A stretch of 64,000 nucleotides of DNA, taken from assembly GCA_036560705.1 (NCBI GenBank), contig DATBQR010000058.1, positions 62,001 through 126,000 on the forward strand, given 5' to 3'. The notes below the pieces were generated by a model, which was given only the letters and a program-made list of their open reading frames with translations, was not told where the DNA came from and ran no database searches. This document shows positions 1 to 8,528 of this stretch, one piece after another (the stretch's first letter is position 1; the number at the start of each line of letters is the position of its first letter). Made by a program: the position numbers and the translations under genes. The stretch is from RBG-16-66-20 sp036560705. GTDB taxonomy: Bacteria; Pseudomonadota; Gammaproteobacteria; Burkholderiales; SG8-39.

Positions 1-468
1 GAGCTGCTCGACGCGGAATTGCGCTTCCAGTCGGAGCACCGCTACCCGGACCTGCCGCGCGGCGCGGTGCATGCCGACCTGTTCCGCGACAACGCGGTCT
101 TCGAGGGCGGCCGCATCAGCGGCGTGTTCGACTTCTACTTCGCCGGCGTGGATTGCTTCGCCTTCGACCTCGCTGTCTGCGTCAACGACTGGTGCCTGGC
201 CGATCCCGTGCGCGATCGCCGGCTGGATGAGGCGAGGACGCTCGCGCTGCTCGGCGCCTACCACGCGATCCGGCCGCTGCAGGATCCTGAGCGCGCCGCC
301 TGGCCGGCGTTGCTGCGCGCGGCGGCCCTGCGTTTCTGGCTCTCGCGCCTCTACGACAAGCACCTGCCGCGCCCAGGGGAACTGGTGAAGGTGCACGATC
401 CCGAGCAGTTCCGCGACATCCTCGCGCGGCGAGCGGCGCCCGGCGCGCCCGCGCCCTGGGTTGCCTAG
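1..468 (+). CDS. thrB: Homoserine kinase, type II (C-terminal part; 5' end outside window)
   Basis: The reading frame is open from base 1, so only the last 155 residues are present. They carry the C-terminal lobe of a choline-kinase/APH-like fold: the catalytic loop HADLFRDN (fragment residues 24-31) and the metal-binding Asp of GVFDFYFAG (about residue 44). These fit the ThrB type of pseudomonads and betaproteobacteria, which phosphorylates homoserine on the way to threonine. Another APH-fold small-molecule kinase cannot be fully excluded without the N-terminus. The next gene starts 45 bases downstream on the same strand. Confidence 0.85.
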   Translation, partial: ELLDAELRFQSEHRYPDLPRGAVHADLFRDNAVFEGGRISGVFDFYFAGVDCFAFDLAVCVNDWCLADPVRDRRLDEARTLALLGAYHAIRPLQDPERAAWPALLRAAALRFWLSRLYDKHLPRPGELVKVHDPEQFRDILARRAAPGAPAPWVA

Positions 469-513
469 GCGCCATGCGGCGAGCGCCCTTTCGAACGCAG
501 GACTGTTAACGTC

Positions 514-1317
514 GTGCGCGCCAATCGTCTTGCGGCGAGGCGAGGCCTGCGCTGGGTCGCGGAGGCTTTCCTGATCTTTCGCGTCGGGCCGGTGCGGCAA
601 TTGCTCCTCAATCTCGCGTTTTTGTTCGCGGTCACGATCCTGGTCGCGGTTCCCGTGCTCGGATTTGCCGCCGTCTGGGTCCTGTTTCCGGCGCTGGCGG
701 TCGGTCCTCACGCGCTGGCGCGCGCCGCTGCGGGCGGCGCGCTCCCGCATCCTTCGCTGCTGGCCGCGGGCTTCCGCCGGAACCTGCCGGCGCAGTTGCG
801 GCTCGGCGGTTTTTTCCTGGCCGCCATGCTGGTGGTGCTGGCCGCCAGCGCGCTGGCCGACGACGGCCGCTTTGCGCTGGCGATGATCGGCCGCACGCGG
901 CTCGAGATCGGCGACCTGGAGGATCCCGGCCTGCGGCAGGCGATGCTGATCGGCGCGGGGCTGCAGACCGTGCTGCTCGGCGCGCTCTGGTATGCGCCGC
1001 TGCTGGTGGCGTGGGAAGGGCTCTCGGCGACCAAGGCGGCGTTTTTCAGCGTAGCGGCCTCGCTGATCAACTGGCGCGCCTTCTTCGTCTACGGCTCGGC
1101 CTTGCTGCTGTTGTTCGGGTTCGTGCTGCTGCTGGCGATGGGCGGCGCGCTGCTGTTCGGCGGCGGCGCTGGAATGCAGGCCGACCCTGCCGTGTTCGCG
1201 GTGGTATGGACGCTGCTGCCGGTGGGCTTCGCGAGTTCCTATCTCGGCTACCGCGACGTTTTCGGCGCGGAAAATCCGGCCGAGAACCCGCCTAAATCCC
1301 CTACAATTCCCCTATGA
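514..1317 (+). CDS. BPSS1780-family integral membrane protein
   Basis: This 267-residue inner-membrane protein has about six hydrophobic segments, the first two around residues 30-70 after a basic amphipathic start (WVAEAFLIFRVGPVRQLLLN). It resembles the BPSS1780 family of betaproteobacterial membrane proteins, whose function is unknown. The GTG start follows a short 45-base gap after the homoserine kinase gene. The stop overlaps the ATG of the next gene (ATGA, 1314-1317), so the two are probably translationally coupled. The tail after the last membrane segment is short and proline/asparagine-rich. Confidence 0.7.
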   Translation: MRANRLAARRGLRWVAEAFLIFRVGPVRQLLLNLAFLFAVTILVAVPVLGFAAVWVLFPALAVGPHALARAAAGGALPHPSLLAAGFRRNLPAQLRLGGFFLAAMLVVLAASALADDGRFALAMIGRTRLEIGDLEDPGLRQAMLIGAGLQTVLLGALWYAPLLVAWEGLSATKAAFFSVAASLINWRAFFVYGSALLLLFGFVLLLAMGGALLFGGGAGMQADPAVFAVVWTLLPVGFASSYLGYRDVFGAENPAENPPKSPTIPL

Positions 1318-2927
1318 AGGATCTGGATCTTCCCGCGTTCTCCCCGCAAGCAGCGCCTGAATTCATCGACGCGGCGACCGCCAAGGCGTGGCTGGAGAAC
1401 GTGCCGCTGGCCAATGTCGCCGCAGCCCAACACCAGCTCCTCGCGCAGCTGCAGGAGTTCAACGGCTACGACACCAAGGCGGTCAGCCGCCTGGCGACGC
1501 TGGAGGCGCTGCGCGAGGCGGTGCAATTCGTCGAGATCGAGCAGGCGCGGCGCTTCACCAACCGCGCGCTGCCGATGGCGGAAGCCGAGAGCGCGGTGTT
1601 CGACGACACGCTCGCCCTGTGGGAGCAGATGCACCTGGGCTACCTGCGCTGTCTCGAGGCGGTGATTGCCGACGGCGAGCCCGGCCTGCGCGCCCAGGGC
1701 GGGCTGGTCTGCCAGAGGGCCCTTTCCTATACGGGACTGAAGATGTTCCACTATCACCGCGCCTACCGGCAGGTGCCGCCGCGCGTGTGGCGGGAACTGC
1801 ACGAAGGCTACGCCAGGGCGGAGGCGCTGGATGTGGCCGAGGCCGCGGTGAAGGACTACCTCAACCGCGACGTCAACGACACTTCGCCGCGCATCGCCTA
1901 CATGCGCGCGTTGCTGCTCGGCATGGCGAACCCGAACGAACTCAGCCAGCGGCAGCTCACCTTCGTCGCCTTCCTGCTGGAGCGCTGGGCCGAGAAGGTC
2001 GAGGTGCTGAAGGATGCGCCCGAGGACGAGGAGGCGCCCGCGCTCGTCGTCGACCTGGAAAGCGATGTTTGCCCGGAACGCGAGGGTCCGGAGGCCGCCG
2101 AGCCGAGGTATCTCGGCGCCAGGCGTCTCGCCAAGAGCCTGCGCAACCGCATCGGCCTGCTGCGAAAAGGCGAATCGCCGGCGAAGCTCGCGCTGGGCGA
2201 AGATTGCGTGCAGCCCTCCTGCGAGCACCTGCTGGTGTTCCTCTACCGCCAGTGGTGCCAGGTCAAGCTGCCCCGCGCCGCGGAAAGGAAGCGCGTCACG
2301 GAGGTCGGCCAGGCGAGCCAGGACATGGCCGCCATCCACTACTACATTTCCGGGCGCGTGTTCCGGCAGCCCGGCGAGACCAAGGAGCTCACTACCGCGC
2401 AGCGCGACCAGATCGCCGCCTTCGGCCGCGTCAGCACCCGCGACGAGGACGACTACAGCGTGGTGCACGGTTTCCTGCTGGAGCCCTGGGAAATCGAGGA
2501 CGAAAGCACGCAGGGCCTGAAGATGGTCCGCCGCGCCGCCAACCCGGGCAAGCGCTTCAGCCACGGGCAGCTGGTCGGCGTGAAGCCGGCCAACTCGAAG
2601 AACTTCATCCTCGGGCAGGTGCGCTGGCTGGTGCAGAACGACGCCGGCGATCTCTACGCCGGCGTCCGGCTGCTGCCCGGCCTGCCGGCGGCGACCGCGG
2701 TGCGTCCGGTCGGCCTGAACGTGATGGGGGCCAAGTACGTGCAGGCGCTCTCGCTCACCGCCGTCGCCTCGATCAGCGCGCCGCCGTCGCTGGTGCTGCC
2801 CTCGGGATGGTTCAAGCCCAAGCGGGTCGTCGAGGTGTACGTCGAAGGACACGTCAGGGTGCGGCTCACCGAGATGATCGACCGCGGCAGCGACTACGAG
2901 CGCGTCGCCTACGAGATCGTCACCTAG
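1314..2927 (+). CDS. Conserved betaproteobacterial protein with a possible PilZ-like C-terminus
   Basis: I do not recognise this 537-residue protein with certainty. No signal peptide or membrane segment is visible, so it is probably cytoplasmic. Residues about 20-250 look all-helical. The last third is beta-rich and contains FSHGQLVGVKP and FILGQVRWLVQ, a pattern resembling the beta-barrel of PilZ-type domains, but I do not see a clear RxxxR...DxSxxG c-di-GMP signature. Its ATG overlaps the stop of the upstream membrane-protein gene, and a DUF971 gene follows after 9 bases, so it lies inside an operon. The function is not assigned. Confidence 0.6.
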   Translation: MKDLDLPAFSPQAAPEFIDAATAKAWLENVPLANVAAAQHQLLAQLQEFNGYDTKAVSRLATLEALREAVQFVEIEQARRFTNRALPMAEAESAVFDDTLALWEQMHLGYLRCLEAVIADGEPGLRAQGGLVCQRALSYTGLKMFHYHRAYRQVPPRVWRELHEGYARAEALDVAEAAVKDYLNRDVNDTSPRIAYMRALLLGMANPNELSQRQLTFVAFLLERWAEKVEVLKDAPEDEEAPALVVDLESDVCPEREGPEAAEPRYLGARRLAKSLRNRIGLLRKGESPAKLALGEDCVQPSCEHLLVFLYRQWCQVKLPRAAERKRVTEVGQASQDMAAIHYYISGRVFRQPGETKELTTAQRDQIAAFGRVSTRDEDDYSVVHGFLLEPWEIEDESTQGLKMVRRAANPGKRFSHGQLVGVKPANSKNFILGQVRWLVQNDAGDLYAGVRLLPGLPAATAVRPVGLNVMGAKYVQALSLTAVASISAPPSLVLPSGWFKPKRVVEVYVEGHVRVRLTEMIDRGSDYERVAYEIVT

Positions 2928-2936
2928 GGTTCGGGG

Positions 2937-3314
2937 GTGTCGGCGCCTGAAACAACGGGGACCGGTCCGGTCCCGACCGAGATCAGGCTGCACCAGAAGT
3001 CGCGCCTGATGGAGATCGGCTTCGCCGACGGCAGGACGTTCCGTCTTTCCTACGAATTCCTGCGCGTGCATTCGCCCTCGGCGGAGGTGCGCGGCCATGG
3101 CGCGGGGCAGGAGGTGCTGCAGGCGGGAAAACGCGAGGTCGAGATCCGCACGCTGGAACCGGTCGGCTCCTACGCGGTGCAGCCGGCGTTCTCCGACGGT
3201 CACGCCACCGGCATCTATTCCTGGGAATATCTTTATCACCTGGGCGAAAATCAGGATCGTCTTTGGGCGGAGTACCTGGCGAAGCTGGAGAACGCAGGCG
3301 CCAGCAGGGAGTAA
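2937..3314 (+). CDS. DUF971 domain protein (gamma-butyrobetaine hydroxylase-like N-terminal domain)
   Basis: A 125-residue protein with the compact DUF971 fold, which is also the N-terminal domain of gamma-butyrobetaine hydroxylases. Visible hallmarks are LMEIGFADGRTFRLSYEFLR near the start, a central EVRGHG, and the conserved IYSWEYLYHL near the end. In betaproteobacteria this gene commonly sits just before ubiE, as here, where its TAA is followed directly by the ubiE ATG. The stand-alone function is unknown, and a link to Fe-S or ubiquinone metabolism is inference from position only. The start is GTG. Confidence 0.85.
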   Translation: MSAPETTGTGPVPTEIRLHQKSRLMEIGFADGRTFRLSYEFLRVHSPSAEVRGHGAGQEVLQAGKREVEIRTLEPVGSYAVQPAFSDGHATGIYSWEYLYHLGENQDRLWAEYLAKLENAGASRE

Positions 3315-4046
3315 ATGCGCGTGGCTGACACCGATTTCGGCTTCAAGCGCGTTCCCGAAGAGCAAAAGGCAAGGCGCGTAGGGGAGGTCTTCGACCGGGT
3401 CGCGGAACGCTACGACCTGATGAACGACCTGATGTCCTTCGGTCTGCATCGCCTGTGGAAGATGTTCGCGGTGTCGGTCGCCCGCATCCGGCCCGGAGAG
3501 CGGGTGCTCGACGTCGCCTCGGGCAGCGGCGACCTCGCGCGCGCGTTCGCCGCGCGCGGCGCCGAGGTCTGCATGAGCGACATCAACGGACCGATGCTGG
3601 CGCGCGGCCGCGACCGCATGCTGGACGCGGGGAAGATGACGCCCGCGGTGCGCTGCGACGCGGAGCGCCTGCCGTTCGGCAGCGGCAGTTTCGATTGCGT
3701 CAGCGTGGGTTTTGGCCTGCGCAACATGACGCACAAGGACGCCGCGCTCGCGGAAATGGCGAGGGTTCTCAAGCCGGGAGGGCGCCTGCTGGTGCTCGAT
3801 TTCTCGCAGGTCTGGAAGCCGCTGCAGAAACCCTACGACCTGTATTCCTTCCACGTACTGCCCTGGCTCGGCGAACGCGTCGCGGGCGATGCCGCGGCCT
3901 ACCGCTACCTGGCCGAGTCCATCCGCATGCATCCCGACCAGCCGACTCTGGCGGCCATGCTGGAACGAGCCGGGCTGGAGCGGGTCGAATATTTCAACCT
4001 TGCCGCGGGGGTGGTTGCGGTGCATCGCGGCTACAAACTGGAGTAG
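3315..4046 (+). CDS. ubiE: Ubiquinone/menaquinone C-methyltransferase UbiE
   Basis: This 243-residue class I SAM-dependent methyltransferase methylates the benzoquinol ring of ubiquinone precursors. Hallmarks are VFDRVAERYDLMNDLMSFG (about 25-43), the SAM-binding loop VLDVASGSGD (64-73), and the post-motif stretch FDCVSVGFGLRN. The length is close to that of known UbiE proteins. The ATG abuts the stop of the DUF971 gene; a GTG two codons in is an alternative start. ubiJ and ubiB follow, separated by a Tim44-like gene, so this is a ubiquinone biosynthesis cluster. Confidence 0.97.
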   Translation: MRVADTDFGFKRVPEEQKARRVGEVFDRVAERYDLMNDLMSFGLHRLWKMFAVSVARIRPGERVLDVASGSGDLARAFAARGAEVCMSDINGPMLARGRDRMLDAGKMTPAVRCDAERLPFGSGSFDCVSVGFGLRNMTHKDAALAEMARVLKPGGRLLVLDFSQVWKPLQKPYDLYSFHVLPWLGERVAGDAAAYRYLAESIRMHPDQPTLAAMLERAGLERVEYFNLAAGVVAVHRGYKLE

Positions 4047-4104
4047 CATTCAAAAGCTGACGGAATCCTGACGGGATTTCCGTTGGATCGCATAGAGGAA
4101 TGAC

Positions 4105-5001
4105 ATGAAAAAGCTCGTGTTCGGATTCGCGGCCGCGCTGTTGAGCGTGACCTTCCTGGCGGCCGAAGCTGAAGCGGCTCGCCTCGGCGGCGGCGGCCGT
4201 TCCCTGGGCGCGCAGCGCAGTTTCAGCGCTCCGCCGGCCAGGCCGGCGCAGGTGCAGCCGGCGCCGCAGTCTCCGTCCTCGGTTGCCCCCGCGGCTCCTC
4301 AGCCGGCCCCCTCGGGCATGAGCCGGTGGATGCCGTTGCTGGGCGGACTCGCGCTCGGCGGCGCGCTCGGCTGGCTGCTCGGCGCCAACGGCATGGGCGG
4401 CGCGCTGGTCGGCATGATGCTGTTTGCGCTGCTGGTGTTCGCCGGCGTCTTCGTCTTCCGCATGCTGACGCAGCGCCGGGAGGAGGCGCCTTTGCGCATG
4501 CAGTACGCTGCGGCAGGATCGCAGGGCCCCTACCCCGCGATGGGCAGTGAGACCGTTGCCGCACCTCCACCCTCGCAGGCGGCCGGTTTCGAGGCGCAGC
4601 CCGTCGCCGCGGGAATCGCGGCGAACGTGCCGGCGGGGTTCGATGTCGCCGGCTTCCTGCGCGGCGCGAAACTCAATTACATGAAGCTGCAGATCGCCAA
4701 TGACCGCGGCGACCTGGCCGAACTGCGCGAATTCACCAGCGACGACCTGTTCGAGGAACTGAAAAAGGACCTCCAGCAGCGCGGCGGCGCGCAGCAGCAG
4801 ACTGACGTGCTGGCGCTGAATGCCGACCTGCTGGAAGTCGTCACCGAGGGGGACAAGCACTGGGCGAGCGTGCGCTTCTCGGGGACGGTGCGCGAGTCGC
4901 CGGGCGAGGCGCCGACCGGATTCGAGGAAGTGTGGAACCTCGCCAAGCCCGTCAACGGCTCGCAAGGCTGGCAACTCGCCGGCATCCAGCAGATGCATTA
5001 A
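4105..5001 (+). CDS. Tim44-like domain protein, exported or membrane-anchored
   Basis: A 298-residue protein with an N-terminal signal sequence (KLVFGFAAALLSVTFLA), a Pro/Ala/Gln-rich linker to about residue 70, two glycine-rich hydrophobic segments at about 72-115, and a C-terminal Tim44-like (PF04280) domain at about 180-298 (AGFLRGAKLNYMKLQIAN, ending in GWQLAGIQQMH). Bacterial Tim44-domain proteins are poorly understood. One studied alphaproteobacterial example (TimA) is membrane-associated. A good ribosome site, GAGGAA, precedes the ATG. The gene lies between ubiE and ubiJ and ends in a strong terminator. Confidence 0.85.
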   Translation: MKKLVFGFAAALLSVTFLAAEAEAARLGGGGRSLGAQRSFSAPPARPAQVQPAPQSPSSVAPAAPQPAPSGMSRWMPLLGGLALGGALGWLLGANGMGGALVGMMLFALLVFAGVFVFRMLTQRREEAPLRMQYAAAGSQGPYPAMGSETVAAPPPSQAAGFEAQPVAAGIAANVPAGFDVAGFLRGAKLNYMKLQIANDRGDLAELREFTSDDLFEELKKDLQQRGGAQQQTDVLALNADLLEVVTEGDKHWASVRFSGTVRESPGEAPTGFEEVWNLAKPVNGSQGWQLAGIQQMH

Positions 5002-5020
5002 TCTTCCGTCTGGCACTGAC

Positions 5021-5049
5021 AAAAGGCCGCCTCAGGGTGGCTTTTTTTT
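5021..5049 (+). terminator. Rho-independent terminator after the Tim44-like gene
   Basis: A GCCGCC/GGTGGC stem with one G-U pair, flanked by A4 on the left and T8 on the right, lies 20 bases after the stop. The ubiJ ATG begins seven bases after the T run, so the hairpin sits between ubiE-tim44 and ubiJ-ubiB and may separate or attenuate their expression. Confidence 0.75.
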
Positions 5050-5055
5050 CGCGCG

Positions 5056-5628
5056 ATGAAACTGGAATCTCCCTTTGCCGCCGCACTGAATCACCTGCTC
5101 GAGGCTGAACCCTGGGCGCGGGAGCGCCTCGCGCCGTTTGCCTCCGAGACCCTGGAGCTGCGCGCGCCGCCGCTGCCGCCGCTGCGCCTCGCGGTGACCG
5201 GCGACGGGCGGCTGGCGCCCGGCGCTGGAACCACCGCGTCGCTGACGATCACTTTCGGCCCCGGCGCACTCGCCGCCGCGCTGAAGGGCGAAGACCACCT
5301 GCTGCGCGCGATCGACGTCGCGGGGAACGCCAGGCTGGCGGGCGAAGTGATGTTTCTGGTCCGCCACCTGCGCTGGGATGCGGAGGAAGATGCGGCGAAG
5401 TTCGTCGGCGACGCGGCGGCGCACCGTCTCGTGGCGACGGCGAAGGAGGTCGCCGCCTGGCATGCTGACGCTGTGCGCCGCGTTGCCGAGGGATTCGTCG
5501 AGTACGCCGTTGAAGAGAAAAAAATCCTGGTAGCGCGCGGCGAGCTGCAGGGCATCGCGGCGGCGCACGCGCGCCTGCGCGACGGCCTGGAGAGGCTGGA
5601 GAAACGCATCGGCCGGCTGGGAGCCTGA
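5056..5628 (+). CDS. ubiJ: Ubiquinone biosynthesis accessory factor UbiJ (SCP2 domain)
   Basis: This 190-residue protein has an N-terminal sterol-carrier SCP2-like domain (LTITFGPGALAAALKG, about 64-79) and a helical C-terminal region (about 140-190) ending in a short coiled coil. This is the layout of UbiJ, the lipid-binding scaffold of the soluble Ubi complex. ubiB follows after one base, matching the ubiE-ubiJ-ubiB order of many proteobacteria. The ATG lies directly downstream of a terminator, and no clear promoter was seen. Confidence 0.85.
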   Translation: MKLESPFAAALNHLLEAEPWARERLAPFASETLELRAPPLPPLRLAVTGDGRLAPGAGTTASLTITFGPGALAAALKGEDHLLRAIDVAGNARLAGEVMFLVRHLRWDAEEDAAKFVGDAAAHRLVATAKEVAAWHADAVRRVAEGFVEYAVEEKKILVARGELQGIAAAHARLRDGLERLEKRIGRLGA

Positions 5629-5629
5629 G

Positions 5630-7102
5630 GTGGGAAACCTGCTGCGCCTGCTGCGCATACTGTACGTCGGGCTGCGCTTTCGCCTGTACCGCTTCGTGCC
5701 GCGGTTCGCGCACGGCGAGGATCCGACCAGAGCTGCGCGTCTGCGCGAAGCGCTTGAAGCGCTGGGGCCGATCTTCGTAAAGTTCGGCCAGGTGCTGTCG
5801 ACGCGGCGCGATCTGCTGCCCGCGGATATCGCCGACGAGCTGGCGAAGCTGCAGGACCGGGTGCCGCCGTTCTCCTCCGCGCTTGCCGTCGCCGAGATTG
5901 AAAGCTCGCTGGGCAAGCCTTTGCACGAACTCTTCGGGACATTTGAAAAGAAACCCATTGCCAGCGCTTCCGTCGCCCAGGTGCACGTCGCCGCGCTGAA
6001 GGACGGCGCCGAAGTCGCGGTGAAGGTGCTGCGGCCGGGCGTGGAACGGGCGATCGCGCAGGACGTGCTGCTGCTGCAGACCGCGGCGGGGCTGATGGAG
6101 CGCCTCTGGGCGGACGGACGGCGCTTGAAGCCGCGCGAAGTGGTGGCCGAGTTCGCGCGCCACCTCGAGGAGGAACTGGACCTCGTGCGCGAGGCGGCGA
6201 ATGCCTCGCTGCTGCGCCGGAACTTCGAGAACTCGCCGCTGCTGGCGGTGCCCGCGGTGCACTGGGAGTATTGCGCGCGGCGCGTGATGGTGATGGAGCG
6301 CATGCATGGCACGCCGATATCGCAGATCGAGGCTCTCAGGCGCAAGGGCATCGACATTCCCGCGCTGGCGCGGGCGGGCGTGGAGATTTTCTTCACTCAG
6401 GTGTTCCGCGACGGCTTTTTCCACGCCGACATGCACCCGGGAAACATCCTGGTGTCCGACGCCGGGCAGTACGTCGCCCTCGACTTCGGCATCATGGGCA
6501 CGCTGTCCGAGGTGGACAAAAGCTACCTCGCGCAGAATTTCCTCGCTTTCTTCAACCGCGACTACCGGCGCGTGGCCCAGGCGCACCTGGACGCGGGCTG
6601 GGTGCCCGCCGGCACGCGCCTGGACGAATTCGAGGCGGCGATCCGCGCCGTGTGCGAGCCCATCTTTTCGCGGCCGCTGAAGGAAATCTATTTCGGCAAG
6701 CTGCTCCTGCGCCTGTTCCAGACCTCGCGTCGCTTCAACGTCGAGATCCAGCCGCAGCTGGTGATGCTGCAGAAGACGCTGCTCAACATCGAGGGCCTCG
6801 GGCGCGAACTGGATCCGGACCTGGACCTCTGGCAGACCGCCAAGCCGTTCCTCGAGCGCTGGATGAGCGAGCAGATCGGCTGGCGCGGCCTGCTGCGCAC
6901 GCTGCGGCGCGAGGCGCCCTACTGGGCGCAGACGCTGCCGGCGATCCCGCGTTTGGTGCATCACCTGCTGGCCGAGGACCGGATCGGCCATCTCGAAGGA
7001 TCTCTGGCGCGTCTCATCGAGGAAGCGCGGCGACGTAACCGCCTGCTCGCGGTTCTGGCGGGCATCGGCGTGGCACTGCTGGGGATATTGCTGCTCCTGT
7101 AA
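5630..7102 (+). CDS. ubiB: Ubiquinone biosynthesis regulatory ATPase/kinase-like protein UbiB
   Basis: A 490-residue member of the ABC1/ADCK/UbiB atypical kinase family. Visible motifs are the family-specific KFGQ at 51-54, the Ala-rich loop ASASVAQVH at 111-119, the nucleotide-binding Lys132 in VAVKVLRPG, the catalytic loop HADMHPGN at 265-272, and DFG at 285-287. The C-terminus holds a hydrophobic membrane segment (VLAGIGVALLGILLLL). UbiB uses ATPase activity to support ubiquinone synthesis at the membrane. The GTG start comes one base after the ubiJ stop. Confidence 0.96.
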   Translation: MGNLLRLLRILYVGLRFRLYRFVPRFAHGEDPTRAARLREALEALGPIFVKFGQVLSTRRDLLPADIADELAKLQDRVPPFSSALAVAEIESSLGKPLHELFGTFEKKPIASASVAQVHVAALKDGAEVAVKVLRPGVERAIAQDVLLLQTAAGLMERLWADGRRLKPREVVAEFARHLEEELDLVREAANASLLRRNFENSPLLAVPAVHWEYCARRVMVMERMHGTPISQIEALRRKGIDIPALARAGVEIFFTQVFRDGFFHADMHPGNILVSDAGQYVALDFGIMGTLSEVDKSYLAQNFLAFFNRDYRRVAQAHLDAGWVPAGTRLDEFEAAIRAVCEPIFSRPLKEIYFGKLLLRLFQTSRRFNVEIQPQLVMLQKTLLNIEGLGRELDPDLDLWQTAKPFLERWMSEQIGWRGLLRTLRREAPYWAQTLPAIPRLVHHLLAEDRIGHLEGSLARLIEEARRRNRLLAVLAGIGVALLGILLLL

Positions 7103-7111
7103 ACTGCGCGC

Positions 7112-8527
7112 GTGCTGATCGCTTTTGTCGTTCTGTACCTGCTCGTCACTATCGCCATCGGCCTGTGGGCCGCGAAGCGAGTCCAGAACTCGAAGGATTA
7201 CGTGGTGGCCGGCAGGAGCCTGCCGCTGTACATGAATACCGCGACGGTATTCGCCACCTGGTTCGGCGCCGAAACCGTGCTTTCGGTTTCGGCGGAATTC
7301 GCCAAGAGCGGGCTGGGCGGCATCATTGCCGATCCCTTCGGCTCGTCGTTCTGCCTGGTGATCGTGGCGCTGGTCTTCGCGCGGGCGTTTTACCGCATGG
7401 ACTTGCTCACCATCGGCGACTTCTACCGCAAGCGCTACGGGCGCGGGATGGAATTCGGCACCAGCGTCGTCATCGCCATTTCCTACCTCGGCTGGACCGC
7501 AGCGCAACTGACCGCCCTGGGCCTCGCGTTCTCCACTCTTACGGGCGGCGCCATTTCCCTGGAATCCGGGATCATCCTCAGCGGGGTGGTGGTGCTGGGA
7601 TACACCATCTGGGGGGGAATGTGGTCGGTGGCCATGACGGATCTCTTCCAGTCGGTGATGATCATCGTCGGCGTGGTGCTCATCGCCTGGGTGGTTGGCG
7701 ACATGGCGGGCGGCCCCGTGAAAATTCTCGCCGCGGCGTCGGCTGGAGGCAGGTTCGAGTTCTGGCCCAGGGGGGATACGAAGGAATGGCTGGCATTCAT
7801 CACCGCCTTTCTGACGCTTGCCATCGGCTCGATTCCGCAACAGGACATTTTCCAGCGGGTCACTTCGGCCAAGGACGAGAAGACGGCGATCCGCGGCACT
7901 TTGCTGGGAGGGGTCGTCTATTTCAGCTTTGCCTTCGTGCCGATCTACATCGTTTACGCGAGCCTCCTGATCGATCCCTCGCTCGGCAGGCTGTTGTCTG
8001 CCGATGATGCGCGCGAAATGCAGCAGATCCTGCCTTCCTTCATCCTCGGGCATACGCCGCTCTGGATCCAGGTGCTGTTTTTCGGCGCGCTGCTGTCGGC
8101 GATCCTTTCGACCGCCAGCGGCGCGATCATCGCGCCGACCGCCCTGTGCACGGAAAACATCATCAAGCCACTGTTTCCGCGCATGAGCGACCGGCAGTTC
8201 CTCCTCACGCTGCGCCTGATGCTGGTGTCGTTCACGCTCGCCGCGCTGATGTTCGCGCTCAATTCGAAGAAAACCATGTACGACATGGTCCAGAATGCCT
8301 ACAGCGTGACCCTGGTATGCGCTTTCGTGCCGCTCGCGGCGGGCATTTTCTGGAAACGCGCCAACAACGCGGGCGCCATCCTGTCCGCAATATTCGGACT
8401 GGTTGCCTGGCTGGCGGCGGACATGCTGGCGGCGGATCCCACCGTTCCATCGCCGCTGGTCGGGCTTGGGTTCTCTGTTGCGGGCATGGTGGCGGGCTCG
8501 TTCATGCCGGCCGGGAACAAGTCCTAG
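7112..8527 (+). CDS. Sodium:solute symporter family protein
   Basis: This 471-residue polytopic membrane protein has about 13 hydrophobic segments and the SSS (LeuT-fold) pattern: ADPFGSSFCLVIVALVFA, GDFYRKRYG, and GIIL followed by YTIWGGMWSVAMTDLFQ. It should use the sodium gradient to import a small organic solute. The substrate cannot be read from sequence, and neighbouring genes give no hint. GTG start, ten bases after ubiB. The following VanZ-like gene begins two bases after the stop. Confidence 0.85.
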   Translation: MLIAFVVLYLLVTIAIGLWAAKRVQNSKDYVVAGRSLPLYMNTATVFATWFGAETVLSVSAEFAKSGLGGIIADPFGSSFCLVIVALVFARAFYRMDLLTIGDFYRKRYGRGMEFGTSVVIAISYLGWTAAQLTALGLAFSTLTGGAISLESGIILSGVVVLGYTIWGGMWSVAMTDLFQSVMIIVGVVLIAWVVGDMAGGPVKILAAASAGGRFEFWPRGDTKEWLAFITAFLTLAIGSIPQQDIFQRVTSAKDEKTAIRGTLLGGVVYFSFAFVPIYIVYASLLIDPSLGRLLSADDAREMQQILPSFILGHTPLWIQVLFFGALLSAILSTASGAIIAPTALCTENIIKPLFPRMSDRQFLLTLRLMLVSFTLAALMFALNSKKTMYDMVQNAYSVTLVCAFVPLAAGIFWKRANNAGAILSAIFGLVAWLAADMLAADPTVPSPLVGLGFSVAGMVAGSFMPAGNKS

Positions 8528-8528
8528 C

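Noticed and set aside
1248..4049. A 933-codon open frame on the minus strand opposite the DUF971/ubiE region
   Set aside because: It is antisense to three well-recognised genes, is His/Arg/Gln-rich without known motifs, and arises from GC-rich third positions that avoid stops in the antisense frame.
5249..8053. A 934-codon minus-strand open frame opposite ubiJ, ubiB and the symporter gene
   Set aside because: Antisense shadow of three conserved genes; composition (His/Arg/Gln) and lack of motifs argue against a real protein.
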